From Halegenticoccus soli (GTDB taxonomy: Archaea > Halobacteriota > Halobacteria > Halobacteriales > Haloferacaceae): a stretch of 64,000 nucleotides of DNA. A program made the position numbers and the translations under genes. Below, piece by piece: positions 62,996 to 64,000 of this stretch. Every line of letters starts with the position of its first letter. The first letter of the stretch is position 1. The DNA is taken from positions 1 through 64,000 of the forward strand of contig NZ_PEND01000003.1 of NCBI RefSeq assembly GCF_002844195.1, in the 5' to 3' direction. The notes below the pieces were generated by a model. That model was not told where the DNA came from, ran no database searches, and worked only from the letters and a program-made list of their open reading frames with translations.

Positions 62996-64000
62996 TCAGT
63001 AGTCGAGGTCAACGTCGACCTGTTTACCGGTCCAGGCGGACTCGTAAGCCGCCTCGGTCACGGCCGTCGACAGGAGCCCGTCGTGAACGGTGGCCGGCGG
63101 TTCGCTGCCGGTCTCGATGGCCTCGATGAAGGCGTCGGCCTTCGGAATCTCCGATCCCAAATTGATATTCGGCGTGCGGATGTCGCCGTCGCCGTCGATG
63201 CTGCGGAATCGGCGGGGATTCCACTCGTGACCGTCGATGAGCGTCGCGCCATCCTCGCCCCAGAACTGGTAGGCCTCGCTCACGCGCGGAGCGTCTCCCG
63301 AGACGGCGATGGTCGCGACGCCGCCGTTCTCGAACCGGACCGTGAGCCCCGCCTGGATGTCGATCCGTTCTTCGTCGTCGTGAAACGTCATCTGGGCGGT
63401 CACCGACAAGGGTGTCTCGTCCATCACCCACAGCACCGCATCGACGACGTGACTCCCGGAGTCGTACAGCTGTCCGCCGCCGCTCAGGTCGGCGGTGGCC
63501 TTCCAGGACCCGCGCACCGCGTTGATCCAGTCCTGGGTGAGCTCGGCGGTGACGAACTCGGGGCTCGTCTCGCGCTCGCTCCAGTATTCGCGGGCCGTTC
63601 GGAAGGCGGTATCGAGGTGCCGTTGGTACCCGAGCATCACCGTTCGGTCGGACTGCTCGACCCGGCGGACGAGGTCCTTGGCGTCGTCGAGGGACGTACA
63701 GAGCGGCTTTTCGCAGAGGACGTGGAGGTCGCGCTCCAGGCCTGCCACGATCTGTTCGTGGTGGAGCGCATGGGGCGTCGTTATCACCAACCCATCGAGG
63801 TCCTCCTCTTCGAGCATGCGCTCGTACTCTTCGTACCGTGATTCTTCAGGGACACCGAGTTCATCCGCCGCCTCGATGAGAACGTCGGGATTGAGTTCGG
63901 CCAGTGCGCCGACGGTCGCCCGGTCGTGGCGGCGGAACTCTCGTCCCATCGCCTTGCCGAGAAAGCCGGTCCCGATAATTCCCGCTCGAAACGGTACCTC
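62996..64000 (-). CDS. Gfo/Idh/MocA family dehydrogenase, N-terminus cut by window edge
   Basis: About 334 residues are visible from the right edge to the stop at 62996. The first part reads FRAGIIGTGFLGKAMGREFR, a Rossmann motif, so only a few N-terminal residues lie outside. CEKPLC, LGYQRHLDTAF and GGQLYDSGSHVVDAVLWVM are conserved as in the paralogue at 44983-45978, including the ending VDVDLDY. The pair share the string QRHL and the motif YEEY-x-LL/ML, so they come from one duplication or a common subfamily. It is the first visible gene of an operon with the GatA-like amidase. Confidence 0.9.
   Translation of the reverse strand, partial: EVPFRAGIIGTGFLGKAMGREFRRHDRATVGALAELNPDVLIEAADELGVPEESRYEEYERMLEEEDLDGLVITTPHALHHEQIVAGLERDLHVLCEKPLCTSLDDAKDLVRRVEQSDRTVMLGYQRHLDTAFRTAREYWSERETSPEFVTAELTQDWINAVRGSWKATADLSGGGQLYDSGSHVVDAVLWVMDETPLSVTAQMTFHDDEERIDIQAGLTVRFENGGVATIAVSGDAPRVSEAYQFWGEDGATLIDGHEWNPRRFRSIDGDGDIRTPNINLGSEIPKADAFIEAIETGSEPPATVHDGLLSTAVTEAAYESAWTGKQVDVDLDY

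Noticed and set aside
1-64000. tRNA, rRNA and CRISPR arrays
   Set aside because: No cloverleaf-like gene with TTC-loop and no series of spaced identical repeats was found by eye; a tRNAscan and a CRISPR finder run would settle this.

Overview
The window is high-GC DNA from a halophilic archaeon (Halobacteria). Three things point there: acidic, Asp/Glu-rich proteins; AT-rich TATA boxes placed about 25-30 bases before the start codon of many genes, as in leaderless haloarchaeal transcripts; and family types such as archaeal class I aldolase, tungsten aldehyde oxidoreductase, two-layer Tat export signals and SSS symporters with tiny partner proteins. I did not recognise a species. No tRNA, rRNA or CRISPR array was seen. 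The region is almost entirely catabolic and transport genes, with decayed genes and one IS200/IS605-type end, so it looks like an accessory nutritional island or megaplasmid segment.

Layout. 1-4.6 kb: edge of a FAD amine oxidase-like gene, a Tat-exported subtilase, a broken small gene, an OsmC protein, a tandem winged-helix regulator and a glyoxalase-fold protein. 4.6-19.3 kb: a nitrogen/polyamine block. A histone-deacetylase-fold amidohydrolase follows an SSS symporter and its small partner. Next come a complete spermidine/putrescine-type ABC importer (PotD-PotA on minus, PotB-PotC on plus) with a tungsten AOR in the PotDA operon, a glutamine-synthetase-like ligase, a lone class I amidotransferase and two class III aminotransferases. 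Together these resemble a gamma-glutamyl polyamine (Puu) route in which a tungsten enzyme may take the aldehyde step.

19.4-25.8 kb: a second SSS system with a 56-residue partner and a 169-residue unknown, an Lrp/AsnC regulator, a third class III aminotransferase and a divergent methylmalonate-semialdehyde dehydrogenase-like gene (beta-alanine/malonate semialdehyde type chemistry). 25.9-36.5 kb: an IS200/IS605-like terminal hairpin, two M20 peptidases, an SDR, a frameshifted aldehyde dehydrogenase, an amidohydrolase relic, a third SSS pair, a CocE-type hydrolase and an amidase. 36.5-37.45 kb has no gene that I can support.

37.45-43 kb: a hydantoin/dihydropyrimidine unit (cyclic amidase, LLM-type F420/flavin enzyme, N-carbamoyl amidohydrolase, NCS1 permease). 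43.3-64 kb: a sugar/glycan island with an IclR regulator, two sugar isomerase-type TIM barrels, two Gfo/Idh/MocA dehydrogenases, a PfkB kinase, a class I aldolase, two sulfatases, GH3, GH4, a split GH38, a Nif3-like protein, a zinc-type dehydrogenase and a GatA-like amidase. The likely flow is desulfation and deglycosylation of a glycan, oxidation/isomerisation of the released sugar, phosphorylation and aldol cleavage. Which sugar is involved cannot be read from the sequence.
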